Of a stretch of DNA of 11,610 nucleotides, positions 5,386 through 11,610 are shown piece after piece. Every line of letters starts with the position of its first letter. The first letter of the stretch is position 1. The stretch spans positions 1 to 11,610 of the forward strand of contig CAUZJO010000147.1 of the NCBI GenBank assembly GCA_963580245.1, written 5' to 3'. The position numbers and the translations under genes are program-made. The notes under the pieces are model-generated. The model was given only the letters and a program-made list of their open reading frames with translations. It made no database searches and was not told the origin of the DNA. This DNA is from CAUZJO01 sp963580245 (GTDB lineage Bacteria > Sumerlaeota > Sumerlaeia > MVZB01).

Positions 5386-5934
5386 CTACTTGCCGGACGC
5401 CGCATCAAGCCGCCGGATCACCTCATCGGTCAGATCCACGTCCGGTTCAAGATAGAGCACCGCCTCCATCGAGACCACAAGCTGCACTCCGCGCCGCCGG
5501 CACAGCGACTGGACGGTCGTCATGATCTGGTCGCGCACGGGTCCCAGGCCGGCTCGTTCGGCCTCGTCCCAGGCCTCCGTGAAGCGGCGTCCCAGGACCT
5601 TGACCTCCTCGTTGAGCCGGTCGATTTCATCCTGGCGCTTGTGGTTGACCTCCTCGCTGACCGCCGCGGCCTGGGCGCGATAGAGCTCGAGCTTTTCCGT
5701 CAGGAGCTGCCGTTTGGCCTTGAGGTCGCTCTGGATGGTCACCACGGGACCGGCCAGATCGACAAGTTGGCCCTGGACCCAGATCGACTGGTCTTTGACC
5801 CGCGCCACGTCGACCGCAGCCAACACGGGGGAGCCTTCCCGCGAAGCCGCCATCACGACCGCCAGGCCGAGTATCAGGCCCATCCCGGTCAGGAGGCACC
5901 GGACAGCCGTTACGACAAGCTGATTCTTCATCAT
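5386..5934 (-). CDS. OmpH/Skp-family periplasmic chaperone-like protein
   Basis: A 182-aa exported protein of the OmpH/Skp type, whose members hold unfolded outer-membrane proteins in the periplasm. The N-terminus (MMKNQ, then a hydrophobic stretch at about 14-30 ending VVMAAS) is a signal peptide or anchor. VAAVDVARV-like sequence at 39-46 is the first beta strand, residues about 67-125 are charged helix suited to the coiled-coil tentacles, and YLEPDVDLTDEVIRRLD (161-177) is the typical C-terminal signature. Start: ATG 5934, preceded by AAAGGATTGAAACG. A further ATG at 6006 in frame adds 24 residues that do not look like part of the family. Usual Skp neighbours (bamA, lpxD) are absent, though lpxI lies about 2 kb away. 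Assignment rests on architecture and the C-terminal motif. Confidence 0.82.
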   Translation of the reverse strand: MMKNQLVVTAVRCLLTGMGLILGLAVVMAASREGSPVLAAVDVARVKDQSIWVQGQLVDLAGPVVTIQSDLKAKRQLLTEKLELYRAQAAAVSEEVNHKRQDEIDRLNEEVKVLGRRFTEAWDEAERAGLGPVRDQIMTTVQSLCRRRGVQLVVSMEAVLYLEPDVDLTDEVIRRLDAASGK

Positions 5935-5997
5935 CGTTTCAATCCTTTGGGGGTTTGGTGCATCGTTTCGAGCCGAGGGGCGATATCCAGCATCCAG

Positions 5998-6003
5998 AGT
6001 ATA
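5998..6003 (-). promoter_or_regulatory. Possible -10 element for the OmpH-like gene
   Basis: TATACT (5/6 to consensus, minus strand) stands about 64 bases before ATG 5934 and just after the end of the branching-enzyme gene. No convincing -35 hexamer is present at 16-18 bases, so this is weak. The OmpH-like gene could equally be read through from the branching-enzyme transcript. Confidence 0.25.
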
Positions 6004-6026
6004 CAAGACCGGACCTCGTGATCACC

Positions 6027-7748
6027 TCATAGATGGTTCATGTTCTCCTGGGCGAACACCTCGAAGCGGAGCCACGAGAAGATCGGGGCGCGCGACTCGA
6101 GTTCGGCGAGCGCCCCCGTGTTGATCCGGCCGGAGCGGACTTGCCCTTCGAGCCGATCGAAGTGCGTGAGGTGGTCTTCGATCCGCCGGCGGGCGTAGGG
6201 TTCGGCGGTGCCGGTCTTCATGATGAACGGCCAGTCCGAACTCTGGGCCAGGAGGAGCTGGCGGGCCATCTGGTCGAGCGCGCGCCGGCGCGGGGGGTCC
6301 GATTCTCCCCGGTGACGCCGGGCCAGGTCCGTCATGCGGTCGGCGGCCCCATGCAGACGCGGATAGATCCAGGCGTTGGCCGGATCGAGCCACATCGCCG
6401 CGTACCCCCCCAGGCCCCATGAGCTGAAGGGCGGGTCGATCGTCTCCAGGCCCTCCCCGTGCCGGGCTAGGTAGTCCGAGGGCGTGAGGGGACGGATGGG
6501 ACTGCCGGGTTCGCTCATCAGTCGCATCAGGCGATCGAGCCAGATCGGGCCTTCGTACCACCAGTGGCCCATCAATTCGGCGTCGTAGGGCACCGTGACC
6601 AGGGGCGGGCGGTCGAGCCGACCCGCCGCCTCCGCGCACTGGTCCAGGCGCTTGCGGAAAAAATCGCGCGCGTGATCATCGGCCCGCGCCCGGGCCGCCG
6701 CCGGGTCGTATGGCCCCTTTTGATCCAGCTCCACCGGGCCGGTCACGCGGTGATATTTGAAACCGGTCGCCACGCGTTGGCCGCTCTCATGGATATAGGG
6801 TCGAACGTATTCGAATTCGAGGTCATGGCCGGCGTCGCGGTGATACTCGCGATATAGGGTATCGCCGGGATAGCCCTCGGTGGCGCTCCAGACCTCGCGC
6901 GTGGCGCCGGCGTCGCGGGCGAAAGCGGCGACCCCCGCGGGGGACCGCACCGGTGCCAGGCAGCCCCGCATCGGGAGCCGACGCAGGTCCTGGAGGGCGT
7001 GGGAATCCAAGAAGAAGTAGTTCAGACCCGCTGAACCGAAAACCGCATCCAGGCCGGGGTGGTAACCCATCTCCGCGTTCCACAGGCCGGGCGGCGCGGC
7101 TCCGAAACGCCGCTCGAACGCCTCCTCCCCCACCCGCACCTGCGCCGCGACGGCCGCGGATTGGTGCTGCAGGAGGGGCAGAAAGGCATGAGTGGCCGAG
7201 GTCGTGATCAGTTCCAGCTGCCCCGACGCGCGAAACGAGTCGAAGGCCCCGGCCAGGTCGCCCCCCCACGTCTCCTCGAAGGCCCGCCGGCAGGAGCGGA
7301 ACCGATCGAGGTAGAACCGGGCCACGGGATGAAACTCGAGCAGCAGGCGCGTGCGGACGATTTCGGACTGGGCCAGCTCGATCAGCTTCTCCAGATGCGC
7401 CCGGTAGCGCCCGTGCAGCAGTGGGTCGTCGAACATGGCCACCAACGTCGGCGACAGCGAGACCGTGAGCCGCCCCTCGACCCCGTCGCGCCGCCAACCG
7501 TCGAACACCTCCAGCAGCGGCAGATAACACTCGGTCACCGCCGCATGAAACCAACGCTCCTCGAACGGATCGGCGTATTCGGGATGCCGGACGTAGGGCA
7601 AGTGAGCGTGCAGAACAAGCGCAAGGTATCCGGTTGGAAGCGTCGTCAAAACAGGCCGATCCTTGACAGGCCAATCGACATCGCGCGGGTGGGTCGTTGT
7701 GGTCTTCTCACCCAATGACGGATGGATTGATCCATTCGGGCTCCTCAT
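6027..7748 (-). CDS. GH57 1,4-alpha-glucan branching enzyme
   Basis: A 573-aa member of glycoside hydrolase family 57 of the branching-enzyme type (DUF1957-containing), which makes alpha-1,6 branches in glycogen-like glucans. Seen in order: YLALVLHAHLPYVRHPEY (41-58); LWNAEMGYHPGL (222-233) with Glu226 at the nucleophile position; VPYDAELMGHWWYEGPIWL (386-403) with Asp389 at the acid/base position; SSWGLGGYAAMW (442-453); and the helical C-terminal block LLLAQSSDWPFIMKTGTAEPYA (498-519). All expected catalytic residues are present and the length is normal. The ATG at 7748 is listed because it is the only ATG upstream of the domain, but it has no ribosome binding site and lies about 10 bases from the predicted transcription start. 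A TTG at 7649, after AAGGA with a 10-base spacer, gives MTTLPTGYLALVLHAHLPY, a more typical N-terminus (540 aa), and may be the true start. Confidence 0.95.
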   Translation of the reverse strand: MRSPNGSIHPSLGEKTTTTHPRDVDWPVKDRPVLTTLPTGYLALVLHAHLPYVRHPEYADPFEERWFHAAVTECYLPLLEVFDGWRRDGVEGRLTVSLSPTLVAMFDDPLLHGRYRAHLEKLIELAQSEIVRTRLLLEFHPVARFYLDRFRSCRRAFEETWGGDLAGAFDSFRASGQLELITTSATHAFLPLLQHQSAAVAAQVRVGEEAFERRFGAAPPGLWNAEMGYHPGLDAVFGSAGLNYFFLDSHALQDLRRLPMRGCLAPVRSPAGVAAFARDAGATREVWSATEGYPGDTLYREYHRDAGHDLEFEYVRPYIHESGQRVATGFKYHRVTGPVELDQKGPYDPAAARARADDHARDFFRKRLDQCAEAAGRLDRPPLVTVPYDAELMGHWWYEGPIWLDRLMRLMSEPGSPIRPLTPSDYLARHGEGLETIDPPFSSWGLGGYAAMWLDPANAWIYPRLHGAADRMTDLARRHRGESDPPRRRALDQMARQLLLAQSSDWPFIMKTGTAEPYARRRIEDHLTHFDRLEGQVRSGRINTGALAELESRAPIFSWLRFEVFAQENMNHL

Positions 7749-7764
7749 TCAGGATGCACGCGCG

Positions 7765-7793
7765 ATCATCCTCTCGTCAAAAGCTCGGGTCAA
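7765..7793 (-). promoter_or_regulatory. Sigma70-like promoter for the branching-enzyme gene
   Basis: On the minus strand, TTGACC (7793-7788; 5/6), 17 bases, then GATGAT (7770-7765; 4/6). The start would fall near 7758, too close to ATG 7748 for a ribosome binding site. This fits translation from TTG 7649 better. Confidence 0.45.
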
Positions 7794-7914
7794 TGGCGGT
7801 GGCAAATCGCTTCGGTCCGGGGACCCGTGAATTCGGGTGCGTCTCGCGGTTCCGATGAGACTCACCCGGGAACGCCGGCACGCCGGCGGTACGCCGGTTG
7901 GCAAAACGAGGGGC

Positions 7915-7943
7915 TTGACCGGGGCGTCCCGACCTGGTAAAGA
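7915..7943 (+). promoter_or_regulatory. Possible promoter for lpxI and the M20 peptidase gene
   Basis: TTGACC (7915-7920; 5/6), 17 bases, then TAAAGA (7938-7943; only 3/6). It would give a leader of about 145 nt before ATG 8095. Pattern only. Confidence 0.3.
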
Positions 7944-8094
7944 TAGAGGTGCTGTAGCGGCTGGGGTCCCGATATTGAAAGCGGAGGCCCAGTTGGTTTC
8001 TAGGAAAGTTTTGTTGCTGGCGGGTTTCCGCGGCCGGGGAAGACGTAGGATTTCGACGACACGTTGAATCTTCCTGAGGATAACGATCGACCCA

Positions 8095-8940
8095 ATGCCT
8101 GAAGCCACGGTTCAGGAACCTCCAGCCAAGCTGGAACTGGGTCGTATTGGGATCATCGCCGGCGAGGGTCAGTTCCCGATGATGCTGGCCCGGGCCGCGC
8201 GCGACCGTCACGTGACCGTGACCGCCATCGGGATTCGGGGAATCACCGCGCCCGACCTGGCCAATGACGTCGATGCCATGCATTGGGTCGATTTCGGGCA
8301 GTTCAGCCGGGTCATTGAACTCTGCCATCAGCACGGAATCAGCCACGCCATCCTGGCTGGCCGTATCAAACACCGCTCCATTTTCCAACTGACAAAAATC
8401 GACGCGCGTGGCATCAAGCTGCTGGCCAAGGCACCCACCAGGAAGGCCGACGCCCTGCTGGGCCTGGTTGGCGAGGAATTCGCCCGCGAGAACATCAAGC
8501 TGCTCGATTCGACGCTCCTGATCCGCGAGTGCATGCCCGGCCCGGGCCTGCTGACCCCTTCGGCACCGCCCAGTCAAGCCATCCTCGACGACATCGAATT
8601 TGGCCGGCCCATCGCCGACTCCATCGCGGGCTTGGATATCGGCCAGACCGTCGTGGTCAAGAACCGCTCGATCGTTGCGGTCGAGGCGATGGAGGGAACC
8701 AATCGGACGATCCTGCGCGCCGGGAGCATCGCCGGTGAGGGTTGCGTGGTCCTCAAGATCAATAAGCCACGCCAAGACAAACGCTTCGACGTGCCCGTCC
8801 TGGGCCTCACCACGGTCAAGAAGATGATCCAGGCCGGGGCCGTCACGCTGGCCTTCCCGGGGGGCGAGGTGCTCTTCTTCGAGTTGGAGGATGCCTGTTC
8901 GCTGGCCGCCTCGCGCGGCATTTCGATTTACGCCTGGTAA
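8095..8940 (+). CDS. lpxI: UDP-2,3-diacylglucosamine pyrophosphatase LpxI
   Basis: A 281-aa LpxI (DUF1009 family). It hydrolyses UDP-2,3-diacylglucosamine to lipid X and UMP in lipid A synthesis, on the cytoplasmic face of the inner membrane, replacing LpxH in lineages that lack it. Landmarks are GIIAGEGQFPMMLARAA (19-35), the loop AILAGRIKHRSIFQ (85-98), VVVKNRSIVAVEAMEGT (186-202), and KINKPRQDKRFDVPVLG (221-237), with Asp232 in the conserved RFDxP motif important for catalysis. The family usually has EGTD; here it is EGTN (Asn203). ATG 8095 is used; GAGG is 15 bases upstream, rather far. The first 15 residues (PEATVQEPPAKLEL) precede the domain. The M20 peptidase gene follows after 18 bp and is probably co-transcribed. 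No other lipid A gene is in the window. Confidence 0.95.
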   Translation: MPEATVQEPPAKLELGRIGIIAGEGQFPMMLARAARDRHVTVTAIGIRGITAPDLANDVDAMHWVDFGQFSRVIELCHQHGISHAILAGRIKHRSIFQLTKIDARGIKLLAKAPTRKADALLGLVGEEFARENIKLLDSTLLIRECMPGPGLLTPSAPPSQAILDDIEFGRPIADSIAGLDIGQTVVVKNRSIVAVEAMEGTNRTILRAGSIAGEGCVVLKINKPRQDKRFDVPVLGLTTVKKMIQAGAVTLAFPGGEVLFFELEDACSLAASRGISIYAW

Positions 8941-8958
8941 CCGACGCCCCTTCCATTG

Positions 8959-10317
8959 ATGGCCCCTTCACCTCACGACCTGATCCACGAAACCTTCGGC
9001 CGCAACGAGCAGGAATTGATTGAGCTGCATCGGGCCATCGTGCGCTTCCCGACGGTCAATCACGGCGACGGCACGCCGGCCAACGAGGACCAGTTTGCCG
9101 CATTCGGACGCGAGTATCTGAAAAAAGCGGGGGTCGAGTCGCGCATCCTCGAGAGCGCGCCGCACCGAGCCAATCTGCTGGCCGAGACCGGCGACGGCGG
9201 CCCCACGATGCTATGGATGAGCCACAGCGACGTCGTCCCGCCCGGCGACGAAGCCGCATGGACGCACGGCCCCTTCTCGGGGGCACTCGAGGATGGCCGC
9301 ATCTACGGCCGCGGGGCCAATGACTGTAAGATGCTGGTCGCCGCTTCCTTGTTCGCGATGGCCCAGCTTAAAGCCCTGGGGCTTCCGCGCGGGGGGACCT
9401 TGCGAGTGGCCGTCGGGGCCGACGAGGAGGTTGGCGGGGAACTCGGTTTCGGTTGGCTGGCCCGCGAGCACCCCGAATTTCTGCGGGCCGACGTTGCCAT
9501 CTGCGAGGGGGCTGGCAGTTGCCTGGGGTGCTTCGAGGACGGCATTCCGGTCTGTTCGGTCGGAACCGGGGAGAAGGGCCGCTACGAAGTGACCTACCGC
9601 GTGCGGGGCGAGGGTGGCCACGCCTGCACGCCGTGGGGCAAGTTCAATCCTATCAGTGTCCTACACGAATTGATGAACCGCATCGAAGCGTGGCGTCCCT
9701 ACCCCGCGCCCGCCTCGCCGGTCTTCGCGCACGTGGGCCGTTGGGTCGGTTTCGAGGGGGGCATCGATGAGAATAACCTGGAAGAGGCGATCGGTCGGCT
9801 CGAAAACCAGTCCGACTCGCTCATCCGTTCGCTACGCGGCCAGAGCCGGATGACCTTCACCCCGACGATGGTGGGCGCCGGCGACAAGAGCAACGCCCTG
9901 CCGACCGAAGCCCGGCTGGTCTGCGACATCCGCACGCTTCCGGGTCAGCCGCGCGAAGAGGTCGAACGGATGGCCCACGATTTCGCCGACGACCTGCGGG
10001 GCGTCGAGATCGAAATCCAAACCACGACCGACCCCAGCGTCTCCGATTTCCCTGACTCCATCGCCGAGATGTTCGAGCGAGCCACCCGCCTGGCGGTGGG
10101 AGCGCCGGTCAAGACCGTGCCGGTTTGGTCCGTGGGTGCCACCGACGCCCGCTTCGTCCGGTCGGTCGGCACCCCCGTCTACGGCTACCAACTCGTCCAC
10201 CCCGACGCCGACCCCAACCGGCTGGGGATTCACTGCATCGACGAATCCATCGAGGCCTCGATGCTTCTCCCCTGCGCGCTATCATTGGCGCATTCGGCCG
10301 TCGAGTTCTGCTCCTGA
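8959..10317 (+). CDS. M20 family metallopeptidase (ArgE/DapE/CPG2-like)
   Basis: A 452-aa di-zinc amidohydrolase of peptidase family M20 (acetylornithine deacetylase / succinyl-diaminopimelate desuccinylase / carboxypeptidase G2 group), cytoplasmic, with no signal peptide. Expected ligands and catalytic residues are visible: His89 and Asp91 in MSHSDVVP, bridging Asp122 in YGRGANDCK, catalytic Glu156 and ligand Glu157 in GADEEVGGE, Glu183 in ICEGAG, and His425 in GIHCIDES. The dimerisation (lid) domain starts near GEGGHACTPWGKFNP (217-231). The usual GRGA-x-D-x-K motif has Cys123 where Met is common. Length is normal. Start: ATG 8959; the TTG just before it (8956) would also open the frame, and neither has a clear ribosome binding site, so coupling to lpxI is possible. 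The exact substrate (arginine or lysine pathway, dipeptide, other N-acyl amino acid) cannot be told from the sequence. Confidence 0.93.
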   Translation: MAPSPHDLIHETFGRNEQELIELHRAIVRFPTVNHGDGTPANEDQFAAFGREYLKKAGVESRILESAPHRANLLAETGDGGPTMLWMSHSDVVPPGDEAAWTHGPFSGALEDGRIYGRGANDCKMLVAASLFAMAQLKALGLPRGGTLRVAVGADEEVGGELGFGWLAREHPEFLRADVAICEGAGSCLGCFEDGIPVCSVGTGEKGRYEVTYRVRGEGGHACTPWGKFNPISVLHELMNRIEAWRPYPAPASPVFAHVGRWVGFEGGIDENNLEEAIGRLENQSDSLIRSLRGQSRMTFTPTMVGAGDKSNALPTEARLVCDIRTLPGQPREEVERMAHDFADDLRGVEIEIQTTTDPSVSDFPDSIAEMFERATRLAVGAPVKTVPVWSVGATDARFVRSVGTPVYGYQLVHPDADPNRLGIHCIDESIEASMLLPCALSLAHSAVEFCS

Positions 10318-10332
10318 TTCCGATGCTTATCG

Positions 10333-11283
10333 TCATCTCGCTCGGTGACCGGCGGATTCGGCAAGCGGTGGACCAGCTCGCCGCAGACGGGCCGTATTGG
10401 CCATCCACACGCCGATGATAATCGTCAAACCCCCAACGGCCAGGTTCCAGGTAAAGACCTCCCCCAACACGAAACAACCCACCAACACGGCGATGACGTT
10501 GTTGATATACATCGTCGAGGCCGTCCGATGCGCCGGAAAGTGCAGCACGCAGTACATATACGCCATGTAACCCATCCAGGAGCCGACGACCAACAACCAC
10601 ACGGCCGCCAGCAAGGACTCGCGACTCGGTGGCCCGGCCCTCAGGTGCTCCCCAAAAATCAGCGCCAGCGGGAGTGCCGCGACCCCGCCGGCAATGTTTT
10701 GGCAGGCGACCATCATGAGGTGCGAGCAGGCCACGGGGCGACGGGTGTGATAGATGCTCCCGATCGCCCAAAGCAACGGCGACGCGAAGAGTGCTCCCAT
10801 CGCCCACCAGAAATTGGGATGCGGCTCGAATGACCCGTCCAGCGCGCCCCCCAGGTCGCGGCCGCACAGCACCGCCACCCCGCCCAGACCGACAACCAGA
10901 CCGATCCAAGCCATCCGCGGGACACGCTGGCCAAAGAGCGCCGCCATCACGACAAACATCAGCGGACCGATATTGACCGCCAGCGCGGCAAAACTGCTGT
11001 CGACATAGCTCTCGGCCCAACAGATGAACGGATTGGCCAGCGCCAGCATGAGGATTCCCACCACGGCGATCCGAGGCCAGTCGGTCCGGCTGGGCCACGC
11101 GACCCCTCGCAGGCGCAGGACCACCAGGATCACCGCCCCCGCCAGCGTAAACCGCCCCACGGCCAGCAGAAATGGCGGGATGGTCTCGACGGCGACCTTC
11201 ATGGCCGCGAACGTCGTGCCCCAGGCCAGGCTTGCGGTGATGAAAGCCAGCGTCTTGATATAGGTGGGCGAGTTAGGGATCAA
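10333..11283 (-). CDS. EamA/DMT-family transporter
   Basis: An inner-membrane protein of the drug/metabolite transporter superfamily with two EamA repeats and about ten hydrophobic helices. The first repeat begins IKTLAFITASLAWGTTFAAMK and contains FLLAVGRFTLAG and PFICWAESYVDSSFAALAVN. The second begins near FWWAMGALFASPLLWAIGS and contains YMYCVLHFPAHRTASTMYIN and VLGEVFTW. Family members export amino acids or other metabolites; the substrate here is unknown. The start is unsure. The frame is open up to an ATG at 11568, but those extra 95 residues are Arg/Gly-rich and unlike any DMT N-terminus. TTG 11283 gives a 316-aa protein of normal length and is downstream of a promoter candidate, though no ribosome binding site is evident. 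The stop is 15 bp from that of the convergent M20 gene, with no terminator hairpin seen between. Confidence 0.9.
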   Translation of the reverse strand: MIPNSPTYIKTLAFITASLAWGTTFAAMKVAVETIPPFLLAVGRFTLAGAVILVVLRLRGVAWPSRTDWPRIAVVGILMLALANPFICWAESYVDSSFAALAVNIGPLMFVVMAALFGQRVPRMAWIGLVVGLGGVAVLCGRDLGGALDGSFEPHPNFWWAMGALFASPLLWAIGSIYHTRRPVACSHLMMVACQNIAGGVAALPLALIFGEHLRAGPPSRESLLAAVWLLVVGSWMGYMAYMYCVLHFPAHRTASTMYINNVIAVLVGCFVLGEVFTWNLAVGGLTIIIGVWMANTARLRRAGPPLAESAGHRAR

Positions 11284-11610
11284 GGTAAATGGGCGCGAGA
11301 GGGCGCATCCGTCGGCACCATGCAGATTTCCACGCGGACGACGTTTCAACCCAGAACGGAAGCATTTCGGGCCAAGGGTTGGACCCAACGATATATCGTA
11401 TCCCACACGCCGATCAATCGATTTCCCGATCCACCTAGCCCCAGGGTGTGACTCAGGTTTGGGAGTAAACGCGGTATCAATGAAGGGTCCCCGAGTTTCA
11501 ATCTGATCGGCTCTCGGCTCCCGTCCTCGTCCTTCGTCCTCGAATTCTTCAGTCGAAAGAAAGGCCATCGTTCTGGAAACACCCGATCGAATCCAAGAAA
11601 GTCCGAGGAC
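11284..11610. other. Region upstream of the transporter gene
   Basis: Apart from the promoter candidate at 11389-11417, this 327-bp stretch shows only an open frame continuous with the transporter (to ATG 11568) that looks non-coding, a GTCCTCG-rich low-complexity patch near 11521-11541, and the short palindrome GTCCGAGGAC at the window end. No gene is supported. Confidence 0.4.
11389..11417 (-). promoter_or_regulatory. Possible promoter with palindromic -10 region for the transporter gene
   Basis: On the minus strand, TTGATC (11417-11412), 16 bases, then TATATC (11395-11390), each 4/6 to consensus. The -10 lies inside the perfect 10-bp palindrome CGATATATCG (11389-11398). The leader to TTG 11283 would be about 100 nt. 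Confidence 0.3.

Larger units (their letters stand above)
7749..8094. other. Divergent intergenic region between the branching-enzyme gene and lpxI
   Basis: This 346-bp region holds a minus-strand promoter candidate at 7765-7793 and a plus-strand one at 7915-7943. ACGCCGG occurs three times close together (7872, 7880, 7891), perhaps only reflecting GC-rich low complexity. Frames in it look like shadows with no domain. No RNA gene was recognised. Confidence 0.5.

Noticed and set aside
5176..6021. A 281-codon plus-strand frame opposite the OmpH-like gene
   Set aside because: It is His/Arg/Asp-rich with no recognisable domain. The opposite frame has a signal sequence, coiled-coil region and OmpH C-terminal motif.
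7872..7897. Three ACGCCGG copies in the divergent region as a binding-site array
   Set aside because: Spacing is irregular (8 and 11 bases) and the motif is low-complexity GC sequence; nothing else supports it.
948..11417. A shared operator: dyads at the -10/start of three promoter candidates (981-994, 5294-5306, 11389-11398)
   Set aside because: The three dyads differ in sequence and spacing, so they do not support one common regulator; short palindromes near AT-rich -10 elements are expected by chance.
11284..11568. N-terminal extension of the EamA transporter to ATG 11568
   Set aside because: The added ~95 residues are charged, domain-free and unlike any DMT transporter, there is no ribosome binding site, and a promoter candidate lies inside it.

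Overview
The window looks like a chromosomal stretch from a GC-rich Gram-negative bacterium. LpxI (lipid A synthesis) and an OmpH/Skp-type periplasmic chaperone imply an outer membrane. The lone pseudopilin, with its NFLEAR helix continuation and SVGPDG tail, is of a kind common in candidate phyla such as Sumerlaeota (BRC1) and Hydrogenedentota. This placement is inference, not proven.

Layout: (1) 1-911: a cluster of small hairpins, then a type II/IV-like pseudopilin gene (+). (2) 912-1174: a good sigma70-like promoter with a dyad at the start point, followed by the first ~45 codons of a GatB/YqeY-domain gene that breaks off. (3) 1161-3774 (perhaps to ~3930): a lower-GC segment on the minus strand carrying two adjacent, decayed genes, a radical SAM/SPASM enzyme followed by a GSAM-like class III aminotransferase. 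Both can be reassembled by eye. Between them they carry one homopolymer frameshift, two nonsense codons, one motif substitution and three short tandem duplications (18, 16 and 14 bp). (4) 3937-5934: three minus-strand genes for envelope or unknown functions: a cyclophilin-type prolyl isomerase with a probable lipoprotein or Sec signal, a 74-aa four-cysteine protein of unknown function, and an OmpH-like chaperone. Each has its own plausible promoter. (5) 6027-7748: a GH57 alpha-glucan branching enzyme (-). (6) 7749-8094: a divergent promoter region. (7) 8095-10317: lpxI and an M20 metallopeptidase (+) separated by 18 bp, probably one transcript. (8) 10333-11283: an EamA/DMT transporter (-), convergent with the peptidase.

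The intact genes are ordinary envelope, storage-glucan and metabolic functions. The part most worth a second look is the decayed radical SAM + aminotransferase module. It abuts the broken yqeY in a 14-bp tail-to-tail overlap and carries an unusual concentration of short tandem duplications. A 57-codon open frame also overlaps the radical SAM start. I see no CRISPR array, tRNA, rRNA, transposase or phage gene.
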